Shown: positions 31,179 through 40,612, numbered from the stretch's first letter. The stretch is DNA of 64,000 nt from Palsa-504 sp963769715 (GCA_963769715.1 CAVYNE010000004.1:62001-126000); one strand, 5' to 3'. Translations and numbers: made by a program. The notes: a model not told the origin generated them from the letters alone.

Positions 31179-33491
31179 ATGACGGCTACCGCCGCCCCCG
31201 AGGTCACCGAGGTTGAACTCACCGTCGGTGGGATGACGTGCGCCGCCTGCGCCGCCCGGGTCCAGGCCAAGCTGAACAAGGTCGACGGCGTCACCGCATC
31301 CGTCAATCTTTCTACCGAACGGGCGTACATCACCGCCCCGGCCCGCGTCTCCGCCTCGGACCTGGTCGCCGTGGTGGAGGCGGCCGGCTACTCCGCCGAG
31401 CTGGCCAGCCCCGCCGAGGCTGACGCGGCGATAACCGCCGACGAGGCCACCGTCCGGCGGTTGCGCCGTCGGCTGATCGTGGCGCTGGTGTTCTTCGTCC
31501 CGCTGACCGACTTGTCGATCGTGCTGTCGCTGTTTCCCTGGTCTCGGTTCCCTGGCTGGCAGTGGTTCCTGGTGGTGCTGGCCGCGCCGGTGGCGATCTG
31601 GGCGGCGTGGCCGTTCCACCAGGCCGCGCTGCGGCAGGCCCGGCATTTGTCGTCGTCGATGGACACGCTGGTGTCGCTGGGCATCCTGGCCGCCTGCGGC
31701 TGGTCGGTCTACGCGATGTTCTTCCTGGACCGCAGCCGGACCGGCCTCAGCGGCATCAGCGCACTCATCCACGCCTCCGGCGGCGGGATCTACCTGGAAG
31801 TGGCCGCTTCGGTGACCACGTTCCTGCTGGCCGGCCGGCTGTATGAGGCCCGCGCCCGGCGCACCGCCGGGCAGGCCATGCGGGACCTGGCCGCGGCCGG
31901 GGCCAAGGACGTGTGCGTGCTCGGCGACGATGACGCCGAGCAGCGCATCCCGGCCGATCTGCTGCGGGTGGGCCAGCGGTTCGTGGTCCGCCCGGGGGAG
32001 CGGATCGCCGCGGACGGCGAGGTCACCTCCGGCCAGTCCGCCCTGGACCGGTCCATGATGACCGGCGAGTCCGTCCCCGTCGACGCCGCCGCCGGCGACA
32101 GCGTGACCGGCGGCACCATCGCGCTGACCGGCCGCCTGGTCGTCCGCGCGGACAAGGTCGGCAAGGACACCCAGCTCGCGCACCTGATCGCGATGGTCGA
32201 GCAGGCCCAGGCCGGAAAGGCCGGCATCCAGCGGCTGGCCGACCGGATCTGCGCGGTGTTCGTCCCCTGTGTGCTGGCCTGCGCGCTGTTCACGCTGGCC
32301 GGATGGCTGCTGGCCGGGAGTCCGGCCGGTCACGCCGTCAGCGCCGCGCTGGCCGTCCTGATCATCGCCTGCCCGTGCGCGCTCGGTCTGGCCACCCCGG
32401 CCGCCCTGGTGGTGGCGTCCGGCCGCGGCGCCCAGCTCGGCATCTTCATCAAGGGCTACCAGGCGCTGGAATCCTCCCGCGCGATCGACACCGTGGTCCT
32501 GGACAAGACCGGGACGGTTACTACCGGCCAGATGACGGTGACCGCCGTGCAGCCCGTTCCCGGCACCAGCCGCGGCGACCTGCTCCGCTACGCCGGCTCG
32601 GTCGAGCAGGCCTCCGAGCACGCCGTGGCCGCCGCGGTGACCGCCTTGGCCCGGACCGAACCGGTCCCGCTGACGTCAGCCGACGGCTTCGCGGCCCTGC
32701 CCGGCCTGGGCGCCCGCGGCGTCGTGGACGGCCATGAGGTCATCGTCGGCCGGTCCGCTCTGTTCGCCGACCGCGGGATCGAGGTGCCTGCGGACCTCGC
32801 CGATTGGTGCCGCGCCCAGGAGCGGGCTGGCTGTACCGCGGTGCTGGCCAGCTGGGACGACGTGGTCCGGGGGGCGTTGGCGGTGACCGACGCGGTCAAG
32901 CCGTCCGCCGCCGCGGCCGTGGCCGGGCTGCGGGGCCTGGGCCTGCGGCCGGTCCTGCTGACCGGCGACAACGCCGCCACCGCCCGGGCCGTGGCCGCTG
33001 CGGCCGGCATCGACGAGGTCATCAGCGAGGCGCTGCCCGCGACCAAGGCGCGGGTGATTGCGGATCTGCACGCAGGAGGACGTTCGGTCGCCATGGTGGG
33101 GGACGGGGTCAACGACGGTCCCGCCCTGGCCGCGGCCCAGCTGGGTCTGGCCCTCGGCTCGGGCACGGACGTCGCCATCTGCGCGGCGGACATGATCCTG
33201 CTCCGCGACGACCTGGAGGTCGTCCCCGACGCCATCAGGCTGGCCCGGGCCACGTTCCGGACCATCCGCCGCAACCTGGCCTGGGCGTTCTGCTACAACG
33301 TGCTGGCCATCCCGCTGGCCGCGCTCGGCTTCCTCAACCCCATCGTCGCCGCCGCCACCATGACCCTGTCCTCGGTCTTCGTCGTGTGGAACAGCCTGCG
33401 CCTGCGGCGCTTTTCTGCCTCCCCTGCCCCCTCAGCCCCGAATCCCGCAGCCGGCCGACGCCCAGCCCCAGCCGGTGGCAGGGTGAGATGA
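31179..33491 (+). CDS. copA: copper-exporting P1B-type ATPase
   Basis: 770 residues. An N-terminal HMA domain has GGMTCAACAARV (C21, C24). Membrane helices follow, with the intramembrane CPC motif at 398-400 (IIACPCALGLATPAALV), phosphorylation site D442 (VVLDKTGTVT), actuator TGES (DRSMMTGESVPV), SEHAV for the HP motif, and hinge VGDGVNDGPAL (D642). The closing NLAWAFCYNVLAIPLAALGF and MTLSSVFVVWNSLRLRRF are copper-pump helices. It uses ATP to expel Cu(I) across the inner membrane. First of two such pumps in one operon with the Met-rich peptide and a PCuAC-like gene. Confidence 0.95.
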   Translation: MTATAAPEVTEVELTVGGMTCAACAARVQAKLNKVDGVTASVNLSTERAYITAPARVSASDLVAVVEAAGYSAELASPAEADAAITADEATVRRLRRRLIVALVFFVPLTDLSIVLSLFPWSRFPGWQWFLVVLAAPVAIWAAWPFHQAALRQARHLSSSMDTLVSLGILAACGWSVYAMFFLDRSRTGLSGISALIHASGGGIYLEVAASVTTFLLAGRLYEARARRTAGQAMRDLAAAGAKDVCVLGDDDAEQRIPADLLRVGQRFVVRPGERIAADGEVTSGQSALDRSMMTGESVPVDAAAGDSVTGGTIALTGRLVVRADKVGKDTQLAHLIAMVEQAQAGKAGIQRLADRICAVFVPCVLACALFTLAGWLLAGSPAGHAVSAALAVLIIACPCALGLATPAALVVASGRGAQLGIFIKGYQALESSRAIDTVVLDKTGTVTTGQMTVTAVQPVPGTSRGDLLRYAGSVEQASEHAVAAAVTALARTEPVPLTSADGFAALPGLGARGVVDGHEVIVGRSALFADRGIEVPADLADWCRAQERAGCTAVLASWDDVVRGALAVTDAVKPSAAAAVAGLRGLGLRPVLLTGDNAATARAVAAAAGIDEVISEALPATKARVIADLHAGGRSVAMVGDGVNDGPALAAAQLGLALGSGTDVAICAADMILLRDDLEVVPDAIRLARATFRTIRRNLAWAFCYNVLAIPLAALGFLNPIVAAATMTLSSVFVVWNSLRLRRFSASPAPSAPNPAAGRRPAPAGGRVR

Positions 33492-33582
33492 CATTTGGCT
33501 CATGTTCCGGCCGGCGCATCGCGGCCGTTGATGTCGTCCCGGTAACATTCCGTCATCGCGGAATACAGCGCGAGGTGATCCG

Positions 33583-33813
33583 GTGATTCGCGAGGCCAAG
33601 CTCCTGGGGTTCGTGCTGCTGCTCGCGGCGATCTTCGTCGGCGCCCACGCGGTCGGATCTCACCTAGGTCCGGTGACGACCAGTCATGCTCAGGTCAGCT
33701 ACCCGGGCCAGGGCGATGGCGGCATGGGCGGCATGAACATGGGTGGTTCCAGCGGCTCCGGCGGCAGCCAGGGGCCCGCGCCGGCGGTGCGACTGCGGGG
33801 CGGCCACCAGTGA
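33583..33813 (+). CDS. small membrane-anchored Met/Gly-rich protein
   Basis: 76 residues from GTG 33583. One hydrophobic segment (LLGFVLLLAAIFVGAHAVGS) acts as a signal anchor, so the rest faces outward. The exposed part carries GDGGMGGMNMGGSSG and several His (HLGP, SHAQV, GGHQ). Methionine clusters of the MxxMxM kind bind Cu(I) outside the cell. It lies between two copper ATPases, and its stop overlaps the second pump's start (GTGA), so the genes are co-translated. I infer a periplasmic-side copper chaperone or sink; no named family is recognised. An ATTCCG..CGGAAT hairpin precedes it. Confidence 0.7.
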   Translation: MIREAKLLGFVLLLAAIFVGAHAVGSHLGPVTTSHAQVSYPGQGDGGMGGMNMGGSSGSGGSQGPAPAVRLRGGHQ

Positions 33814-36065
33814 GCGACACCGTGACCATGGTCGAGGCCGAACTCGTCGTCGGCGGCATGACCTGCGGATCGTGCGCCGCCCGGATCGAGCGGCGGCTGA
33901 ACCGGCTGGACGGCGTGGCGGCGACCGTCAACTACGCCACCGGGCGGGCCTACTTCGCCAGCCTGGGCGGGCGTGACCCCGGCGAGCTCATCGGCGTGAT
34001 CGAGTCGACCGGGTACACGGCCTCACGGCCGGCCCCGCCGGCCCCGGCCGGTGCGCCGTCGGCCGACGAGGAGACCCGGGCGCTGGCGCGGCGGCTCGCC
34101 GTCTGCCTCCCGCTGGCGGCCGCCGTCATCGTGCTGTCCATGGCGCCCGCCGCGCAGTTCACCGGCTGGCAGTGGGTGAGCCTGGCCCTGGCCGCGCCGG
34201 TCGCGGTGTGGGGGGCCTGGCCGCTGCACCGGGCCGCGTGGTACGGGCTCGGCCACGGGGCCGCCACCATGGACACGCTGGTCAGCGTCGGGGTAGGAGC
34301 GTCGTTCGGCTGGTCGGTGTACGCACTGCTGTTCGGCGGGGCGGGCGTGACCGGGATGCGGATGTCGTTCGCCTTCACGTTCGGGCAGGCCAGCGGGCAG
34401 ACCCTGTACCTGGAGGCCGCCGCCGGGGTCACGACCGCGGTGCTGGCCGGGCGGTATCTGGAGGCCCGGGCCCGGGTCCGGTCGGGGTCCGCGCTGGCGG
34501 CCCTGGCCGCGCTGGGCGCCAAGACGGTCGCGGTGCTGCGCGACGGGGTTGAGCAGCGGGTGGCGGTGGAGTCGCTCGTGGCCGGGGACCTGTTCGTGGT
34601 CCGGCCGGGGGAGAAGATCGCCACCGACGGGGTGGTGGCCGAGGGAAGCTCCGCGGTCGACGCCTCGGTGGTCACCGGCGAGTCGATGCCGTCCGAAGTA
34701 GGCCCGGGCGACGAGGTGACCGGGGCCACCGTGAACATGAGCGGGCGCCTGGTAGTGCGGGCCACCCGGGTCGGTTCACAGACGCTGCTCGCCCAGATCA
34801 CCCGCCTGGTCGGCCAGGCGCAGAGCACCAAGGCCAGCGCGCAGCGGCTGGCGGACCGGATCGCCGCCGTCTTCGTGCCGTGCGTGATCGCCCTGGCCAC
34901 CGCCACGCTCGGCTTCTGGCTCGGGGTCGGCCTGCCCGCGGCGGCGGCCTGGAGCGCGGCGGTCGCGGTGCTGGTGGTCGCGTGCCCGTGCGCGCTCGGG
35001 CTGGCCACGCCGACCGCCCTGCTCGCGGCGGTGGGCCGCGGCGCGGAGCTGGGCATCCTGGTCAAGAGCGCCCAGGCGCTCGAGTCGGCCGGCCGGATCC
35101 GCGCCGTCGTCCTGGACAAGACCGGCACGCTGACCACCGGCGTCATGACCGTGCACGGGGTGGTCACGGCCGGCCCGGCCGGTTCTTCCCCCGCCCCCGC
35201 CCCGGCCGAGGATGAGGTCCTGCGGCTGGCCGGAGCGGTGGAGGACGCCTCCGAGCACCCCATCGGCCAGGCCATCGCGCGTTTTGCCACCGAACGTCTG
35301 GGCTCGTTGCCCCCGGTCACCGGCTTCGCCTCGCTGCCGGGCGCCGGGGTGCGCGGCACCGTGGACGGCTTCGTGGTGAGCGTGGGCAGCCCGCGCCTGT
35401 TCGGCGAGCTGTCGCTGGTGGTGCCGCCGCCGCTGCGGGCGGCCGCCGACGCGGCGCAGGAGGCGGGCCGGACCGCGGTCCTGGTCGGCTGGGACGGCAC
35501 GGCCAAGGCCGCGCTGGTGATCGCCGACCAGCTCAAGCCGCACGCTGATGCGGCCGTGGCCTGGGTCCGCGACCTGGGCCTGCGGCCGGTCCTGCTGACC
35601 GGCGACAACACCCGCGCCGCCCTCGCGGTCGCGGCCCAGCTGGGCATCCCGGCCGCCGACGTGTTCGCCGAAGTGAAGCCCGAGGGCAAGGTCGAGGTCA
35701 TCCAGGGGCTGCAGGCCGACGGGGTGGCGGTCGGCTTCGTGGGTGACGGGGTGAACGACGCCGCCGCGCTGGCCCAGGCCGACCTGGGCATGGCCATCGG
35801 CGCTGGCACCGAGGCGGCCATCGGCGCGGCGGACCTGACGCTGGTCAGCAGCGACCCGCTGAGCATCGTCTCGGCCATCAAGCTGGCCCGGGCCACCATG
35901 GCCGTGATCCGCGCCAACCTGGCCTGGGCGTCCGGCTACAACCTGATCGCCATCCCGCTCGCGGCGCTCGGCTACCTCAACCCGCTGTTCGCGGGGATCG
36001 CGATGTCGGCCAGCTCGCTGTTCGTGGTCTGCAGCAGCCTGCGGCTGCGGCGGTTCCACCGGTGA
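33810..36065 (+). CDS. second copper-type P1B ATPase
   Basis: 751 residues from GTG 33810, overlapping the Met-rich gene. The HMA domain has GGMTCGSCAARI (C19, C22). The core has VVTGESMPSEV, VVACPCALGLATPTALLAAV (CPC), VVLDKTGTLTTGV, SEHPIGQAIARF and GFVGDGVNDAAALAQADLGM. It ends NLIAIPLAALGYLNPLFAGI, SSLFVVCSSLRLRRF. Overall closely parallel to the pump at 31179 and certainly a paralogue, but the flanking helices differ enough (AGVTGMRMSFAFTFGQASGQ insert) that the two may differ in kinetics or in the external partner. Exports Cu(I). Confidence 0.93.
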   Translation: MSDTVTMVEAELVVGGMTCGSCAARIERRLNRLDGVAATVNYATGRAYFASLGGRDPGELIGVIESTGYTASRPAPPAPAGAPSADEETRALARRLAVCLPLAAAVIVLSMAPAAQFTGWQWVSLALAAPVAVWGAWPLHRAAWYGLGHGAATMDTLVSVGVGASFGWSVYALLFGGAGVTGMRMSFAFTFGQASGQTLYLEAAAGVTTAVLAGRYLEARARVRSGSALAALAALGAKTVAVLRDGVEQRVAVESLVAGDLFVVRPGEKIATDGVVAEGSSAVDASVVTGESMPSEVGPGDEVTGATVNMSGRLVVRATRVGSQTLLAQITRLVGQAQSTKASAQRLADRIAAVFVPCVIALATATLGFWLGVGLPAAAAWSAAVAVLVVACPCALGLATPTALLAAVGRGAELGILVKSAQALESAGRIRAVVLDKTGTLTTGVMTVHGVVTAGPAGSSPAPAPAEDEVLRLAGAVEDASEHPIGQAIARFATERLGSLPPVTGFASLPGAGVRGTVDGFVVSVGSPRLFGELSLVVPPPLRAAADAAQEAGRTAVLVGWDGTAKAALVIADQLKPHADAAVAWVRDLGLRPVLLTGDNTRAALAVAAQLGIPAADVFAEVKPEGKVEVIQGLQADGVAVGFVGDGVNDAAALAQADLGMAIGAGTEAAIGAADLTLVSSDPLSIVSAIKLARATMAVIRANLAWASGYNLIAIPLAALGYLNPLFAGIAMSASSLFVVCSSLRLRRFHR

Positions 36066-36610
36066 GCGCCGCGACCACTGGTGCCGCGCCGAACGCCGCG
36101 CCCGCGCGAACCGAGACCGTGCTGCGGGAGCTGGGACGAGCCGCGTTCGGCCCGGTGATCTGCGCGGTGGTGCTGATCGGGCTGCTGTCCGCCTGGGTGG
36201 CCACCGGCGGGGCCGGGACCTTGTCCCGGGTCCGGCTCCAGGTCACCCTGGCCGCCGTCCCGATGCGCGCCTTCACCCCTGCGGCCGCTGCGGCGGTCGG
36301 CCCCGCGACCACGTTCCTCACCATCCGCAACCTCAGCGGCACCCCCGACGAGCTCATCGCCGTCCGCAGCCCGATCGCCCGGCAGGTCGTCCTGACCGTA
36401 CGCAGCGAGCTCAACGGCCCGAGGGCGATCGTCGGCGACCTGGTTATCCCCGCGCGCGGGATCCTCACCCTGAGCCCGTTCGGCGATGACCTCGTGCTCC
36501 GGGACCCGGCGCCGTTCGAGACCTCCTCGAGCGTGCCGCTCACCCTGACCTTCCGCCACGCCGGCACCGTCACCGTCGAAGCGACCGTCACCGCCCCTGG
36601 CACTCCCTGA
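36062..36610 (+). CDS. membrane-anchored PCuAC-like protein without metal ligands
   Basis: 182 residues from GTG 36062, overlapping the second pump's stop. One N-terminal membrane anchor (FGPVICAVVLIGLLSAWVAT) places the rest outside. The domain TTFLTIRNLSGTPDELIAVR, SPIARQVVLTV, RGILTLSPFGDDLVLRDPAP and SVPLTLTFRHAGTVTVEATV follows the PCu(A)C (DUF461) beta-sandwich. PCuAC proteins bind Cu(I) through an H/M...M...HxM set; here only one internal Met (M68) and one His (in FRHAG) occur and the motif is gone. It may be a structural or regulatory relative. Last gene of the copper operon. Confidence 0.75.
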   Translation: MSAATTGAAPNAAPARTETVLRELGRAAFGPVICAVVLIGLLSAWVATGGAGTLSRVRLQVTLAAVPMRAFTPAAAAAVGPATTFLTIRNLSGTPDELIAVRSPIARQVVLTVRSELNGPRAIVGDLVIPARGILTLSPFGDDLVLRDPAPFETSSSVPLTLTFRHAGTVTVEATVTAPGTP

Positions 36611-36619
36611 GATCAGGGT

Positions 36620-37114
36620 TCATGGCTGGAGGTCGCGCTGGTACCAGGTGCCTGACTCACCGCCGAGATCAGCCGGGGTGGCCGGGCCAACCGGGACGAA
36701 CCCGGCCTTGGCCAGCACCTTCTGGGACGCGGCGTTGCCGTGGGAGGTGGCCGCCCGCAGTGTGCGCAGCCCGTGCCGCGCCGCCGCAATCCGGCACAGC
36801 TCCCGGACGGACCTGGTCGCCACGCCGCGGCCGGCGACCTGCTGCGCGACTCGGTAGCCGAGTTTGGCAGTGCCGTCTTCAAAGTCGTACAGGTTGAACC
36901 GGCCCAGAACCGAGCCGTCATCAGCGACGAGTACGTAGAAGGCGCAGATGCCGGCCTCTTGCTCAGCCAGCAAGGCGCTGTGCCGGTCGGGGAACTGGTC
37001 GAAGAACTCGTCGCCGCGGTCGGAGATCGAAGCAGCGAAGTAGGCGCGGTTCACCAGCTCGAAGGCCAGGACCGCCGGGGCATGGCCAGCACGCAGCTGC
37101 TCCAGCTCGGGCAC
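36620..37114 (-). CDS. GNAT N-acetyltransferase (RimJ/RimL-like)
   Basis: 164 residues. The N-terminus (ELEQLRAGHAPAVLAFELVN) is the RimJ/RimL-like start. AFYVLVADDGSVLGRFNLYD leads to the acetyl-CoA loop QQVAGRGVATRSVRELCRIA (Q/RxxGxG/A) and the closing strand TSHGNAASQKVLAKAGFVPV. Such enzymes acetylate ribosomal proteins, peptides or small amines; the substrate is unknown. The gene converges with the PCuAC-like gene at its 3' end and is unlikely to belong to the copper operon. Confidence 0.9.
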   Translation of the reverse strand: MPELEQLRAGHAPAVLAFELVNRAYFAASISDRGDEFFDQFPDRHSALLAEQEAGICAFYVLVADDGSVLGRFNLYDFEDGTAKLGYRVAQQVAGRGVATRSVRELCRIAAARHGLRTLRAATSHGNAASQKVLAKAGFVPVGPATPADLGGESGTWYQRDLQP

Positions 37115-37297
37115 CGCCCAACTCTACCCAGATGGTGCGCTGAGGCCACCTATGATTCCGCCGCCGGTAGCCAGCCCCGAAACCGACCGTGCCCTGGGCG
37201 CCCGTCGCGGGTGATGTCCGGCTGGCTCGGGCGGGCTCAGACTCGCAGGTAGGCCATCCCGCCTGACGAGCGGTAAGGATAAGGCAGACGGAATGCC

Positions 37298-38363
37298 ATG
37301 ACTCAGCTGCCGAAGGTTTTCGAGTGTAAGCGGCAAGGATTCAGCCTGCGCGCCGGCGTCTTCGTCTTGGCGGTCCTGCTGCTGCCGCTTATCGTCCTGG
37401 CTGCGATCGGCCAGGACAAGTACTGGCTCAGCGTATCGTTCGGGGCGCTGTTCGTGGCGCTGAGCGACCCCGGCGGCGACTACGCGGACCGGGCGGCGCA
37501 TGGCCGAGTTCGCCGCGATCGGTGCGATGCTGACCGCACTGGGATTCGGCGTCGGCGGCGAGGCCTGGGGATGGGCGGTCCTGGCTTCCTTCGTGATCAC
37601 CTTGCTGGCCGGGCTGGCGATGAGATTCGGCGTGCGCAGATTCGCCTCGGGCATGCTTCTCAACGTCTGGTTCGTCATCGTGATCACCCTGCCCGGCGCC
37701 TACCAGTCGGTCCACATCCACACCAACGCCTGGGCGCAGGCGCTGGCCTGGCTCGCCGGATCAGCGCTCATGATCGCCTTCACCTGTGTCGTGTGGCTGG
37801 CCCGCGGCCGGAAAGCCGAGCCGCCCTCCGCAATCCTGCCCGGAGACACCACGTCAGTCGAGCTGACTAAACCAGTGATCCTCTTCGCGGTGCTCCGGGC
37901 CGTCGCCCTGTCGATCTCCGTCGCGCTCGCCTTCGGGCTGCACGTGCAGAACGCCGACTGGATGCCCATCGCCACCATCGTCGCCATGAAGCCCAGCCTG
38001 CAGCAATCCGCGCTGATAGCCGAGCAGCGCCTGGCCGGGACGATACTCGGCGCCGCGGTGGCGGCTCTGTTCCTGCTGACCGTCCAGAACAAATACGTCC
38101 TGGAAGGGGTCATGATCGTCCTCGGCGCGCTGGCGGGGGCGGTCCGCGGCGTGAACTACGCGCTCTACACCGCGGCAACTGCCGGCTTTGTTCTCATCGC
38201 CGAGGACCTGCCCCACCCGGCCAACCTCAGTGAGGAGGGACGCCGGGTGCTCTTCACGTTCGCCGGCGTCGGGATCGCCGTCGTCGTCATGTTCCTGGCG
38301 AGCCTGCTGCAGAAACGCGCCGCCAAGGCGGCGCCCCAAGCGCCCCAGGCCAGTGCGGTGTGA
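37298..38363 (+). pseudogene. FUSC-family membrane protein gene, one frameshift
   Basis: ATG 37298 starts KVFECKRQGFSLRAGVFVLA, VLLLPLIVLAAIGQDKYWLS, SVSFGALFVALSDPGGDYAD. Near 37491-37503 the frame shifts by one base; the other frame continues AEFAAIGAMLTALGFGVGGE and runs to TGA at 38363 with more helices. It includes HVQNADWMPIATIVAMKPSL and QQSALIAEQRLAGTILGAAV, typical FUSC (aromatic-acid/fusaric-acid-type exporter) helices. A one-base change would restore a protein of about 355 residues. It could be a sequencing error or a fresh mutation. Confidence 0.75.
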
Positions 38364-38395
38364 CGTGGACCAGCGGTTATCGAAGGTAACCGCCG

Positions 38396-39118
38396 TTAGC
38401 CCTGGGCTGCCGCGAGTTCGGTCACGGCACCGTGGGAGATGGCGAGCGCATCGGTGGCGACCGTGATCAGGCTGCAGCCGCCGTCGCGGTATAGCCGCGC
38501 CGTCGCGCCATCGGAGGCGTGAATGCCGACCGGCTGGCCGGCCACGGCGCAAGCGGAGCGGATCTGTTCCAGGGCCTGCTTCAGCACCGGGTCGTTCGGG
38601 TCGGGCGGGCAGCCAAGGGAGTAGGACAAATCTCTGGGCCCGACATAGATGCCGTCCACGCCGTCTTCTGCCAGCGTCGCTTCCAGGTCCGCGACCGCCT
38701 CCGCCGACTCGACCATGACGATGCAGAACGGTTCGCCCACACCGGTCATGGCCCCGCCACCGGATCGGTACCCAGCCGGCGGGTAGCGGCAGGCACCGCC
38801 AACCTCGCGGGCCTGGGAAGCCGAGTTGACGTTTGGCACGATGACACCCTCGCAGCCGAGGTCGAGTGCCCGCCCGATATCGGCTGGGTGCGCATGCCGG
38901 ACTCGGCCGATGGGAGTCGCGCCAGCCAGCCGGATCGCGGTGGTGAGCCCGGGCAGGTCATGCTCGGTCGCGCCACCGTGCTGCAGATCTATCACCACGT
39001 AATCCAGTCCCGCGGCCGCCAGCAGCCGCACACTGAGCGGTGAGGGAATCGTGGACCAGGCGCCATAGAGCGTTTCACGGGCCGCCAACTGTGCGCGGAA
39101 CGTCGATGCCGGTGACAT
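38396..39118 (-). CDS. HpcH/HpaI-family aldolase
   Basis: 240 residues from ATG 39118; GTG 39136 is possible and no good ribosome-binding site marks either. The barrel reads YGAWSTIPSPLSVRLLAAAG, LDYVVIDLQHGGATEHDLPG, RVRHAHPADIGRALDLGCEG, VIVPNVNSASQAREVGGACR, then IVMVESAEAVADLE and GIYVGPRDLSYSLGCPPDPN. DLQHG, the metal-binding ES pair and GPxDLS are the class II HpcH/HpaI (4-hydroxy-2-oxoheptanedioate or 2-keto-3-deoxy-rhamnonate) aldolase signature. It cleaves a hydroxy-oxo acid into pyruvate and an aldehyde in the cytoplasm. Substrate unknown. Confidence 0.88.
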   Translation of the reverse strand: MSPASTFRAQLAARETLYGAWSTIPSPLSVRLLAAAGLDYVVIDLQHGGATEHDLPGLTTAIRLAGATPIGRVRHAHPADIGRALDLGCEGVIVPNVNSASQAREVGGACRYPPAGYRSGGGAMTGVGEPFCIVMVESAEAVADLEATLAEDGVDGIYVGPRDLSYSLGCPPDPNDPVLKQALEQIRSACAVAGQPVGIHASDGATARLYRDGGCSLITVATDALAISHGAVTELAAAQG

Positions 39119-39170
39119 GGACCAAGCCAACCACACGCAGCGAAGCCCGCGCGTCTCCCGGAACAGCGCC

Positions 39171-39249
39171 TCAGACGGCGGTGCGCCCTCCGTCCACGTG
39201 CGGGGTGGTGCCGTGGGTGAAGCCTGCGTCGTCGCTGCCGTGACCGAAG
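39171..39249 (-). pseudogene. C-terminal remnant of a short-chain dehydrogenase
   Basis: Minus-strand frame RAFGHGSDDAGFTHGTTPHV, then DGGRTAV and TGA at 39171, matches the closing SDR motif (FLASDDASFVHGTTLYVDGGRTAV). No active-site or nucleotide motif precedes it. Only the last 25 or so residues of the gene survive, immediately upstream of the HpcH/HpaI gene. Confidence 0.55.
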
Positions 39250-39358
39250 GCGCGGCGCCTGGGGACCTTTGGCCTTAACGTCGCGTTTCGCAATCGGTCC
39301 ATAATGCCGCATGCTCGCATGACCTCCAGCGGGCAAGTCTCGGCCCTGAGGTTTGATC

Positions 39359-40612
39359 ATGCATACTCGCTCGCAGCTGCACCGGCTACGCTCTCACCTC
39401 GCGCGAGCGTGGGATCTGCACATTCCGGCGATCTGCGACAAGCAGCCGACGAACGCAGAGCGGGCGGGCGTGCGAACCGAGATCGTGGCGAGCTGGGAGC
39501 GCTCAGCCGGGCACATCATGCCCCAGGTCGCCGAGGCGCCGCTCGCCGACCTCGACGAAACGCGGCATGCCTTCCAGACGAGCCCGCTCAGCGCCGCCGT
39601 CCGGCAGCTCGAATCCCAGCTGCAGGCGGCGGCGGACGACGGTGAGCTGGTCGTGGCGGTCACCGATCCCGGCGCCCGCATCCTGTGGACATACGGCGGC
39701 GCGGTCATGCGGCGTAAGGCCGAAAAGGTGAACTTCATCCCGGGAGGCCGATGGGACGAAGCCAGCGTCGGGACGAACGCCCTGGATCTGGCGCTCCGGC
39801 TCGACCACGCGGCCACCGTGTACTCGGCGGAGCATTTCTCTAGCTGTGTTCACGGCTGGGTGTGCTGGGCGGCCCCGGTGCACGATCCGCGTACCGGGCG
39901 CCAGCTCGGCGTGCTTGATCTTTCTACGACCTGGGACCGCTCGCACCCGATCGGCCTGGCCACGGCGGAGGCCCTGGCCCGGCTGCTGGGACGTGAGGTG
40001 CGCGCGATGGCCGCGGGCACCGCGCAGAACGCCACGAGTCACGGTGAGGGGCTGCTTGAGCTCAAGTTGCTCGGCCAGCCCAGCGCGCAGTTGAACGGCA
40101 TGCGGCTGCGGCTCACCAGACGGCAGATCGAGATCCTCGCGCTGCTGGCCTTGAATCCCGACGGGCTTGACCTGGGCGAGTTGCACGCACGACTCTACGG
40201 CGACCGGCATGTGAGTCAGGGGACGCTGAAGGCAGAGATCTCGCAGCTGCGCGGCGCGGTCGGCGGTCACCTGGAATCCCGTCCGTACCGGATCGGCCTC
40301 GACGTGCGCTGCGACGTCACCGACGTGCTGCACCGGTTGCGGGTCGGCGACGTAGCGGGCGCCGCGGAGCGATACGGCGGTGAACTGCTTCCCGGCTCCG
40401 AATCCCCGGCCCTGGCCGAATTCGGCAACTTCGTCGCGGTGGCGTTGCGCAACGCGCTGCTAGCCGATCCTCATCCGGCGGCGCTGCAGCGGTACCTGGA
40501 GCTGACCCCTTATGACCTGGATCTACTCGGCGGCGCCCGCGGACGGCGACCTACCACTGCCCTACCTTCTCCAGGTTACGATCAGGCCTCTCACCGAGGA
40601 GGGGCGACATGA
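39359..40612 (+). CDS. GAF-domain transcriptional activator (AcoR-like sensor with winged helix)
   Basis: 417 residues from ATG 39359 (TGAGG seven bases upstream). The N-terminal half is the GAF-like sensory region of AcoR-type proteins: IVASWERSAGHIMPQVAEAP, VVAVTDPGARILWTYGGAVM, WDEASVGTNALDLALRLDHA, AEHFSSCVHGWVCWAAPVHD. The C-terminal half (about 220-390) is a winged-helix/SARP-like DNA-binding part: LRLTRRQIEILALLALNPDG, LDLGELHARLYGDRHVSQGT, LKAEISQLRGAVGGHL. It lacks the sigma-54 ATPase of AcoR. Such regulators are typically found beside aldehyde dehydrogenase genes in actinomycetes. Overlaps the histidine kinase gene (ATGA). Confidence 0.85.
   Translation: MHTRSQLHRLRSHLARAWDLHIPAICDKQPTNAERAGVRTEIVASWERSAGHIMPQVAEAPLADLDETRHAFQTSPLSAAVRQLESQLQAAADDGELVVAVTDPGARILWTYGGAVMRRKAEKVNFIPGGRWDEASVGTNALDLALRLDHAATVYSAEHFSSCVHGWVCWAAPVHDPRTGRQLGVLDLSTTWDRSHPIGLATAEALARLLGREVRAMAAGTAQNATSHGEGLLELKLLGQPSAQLNGMRLRLTRRQIEILALLALNPDGLDLGELHARLYGDRHVSQGTLKAEISQLRGAVGGHLESRPYRIGLDVRCDVTDVLHRLRVGDVAGAAERYGGELLPGSESPALAEFGNFVAVALRNALLADPHPAALQRYLELTPYDLDLLGGARGRRPTTALPSPGYDQASHRGGAT

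Noticed and set aside
33950..35917. 655-codon minus-strand frame opposite the second copper pump
   Set aside because: Ser/Thr/Arg/Pro-rich mirror of a strong coding frame. It lacks any family pattern, and the plus strand encodes a complete P-type ATPase.
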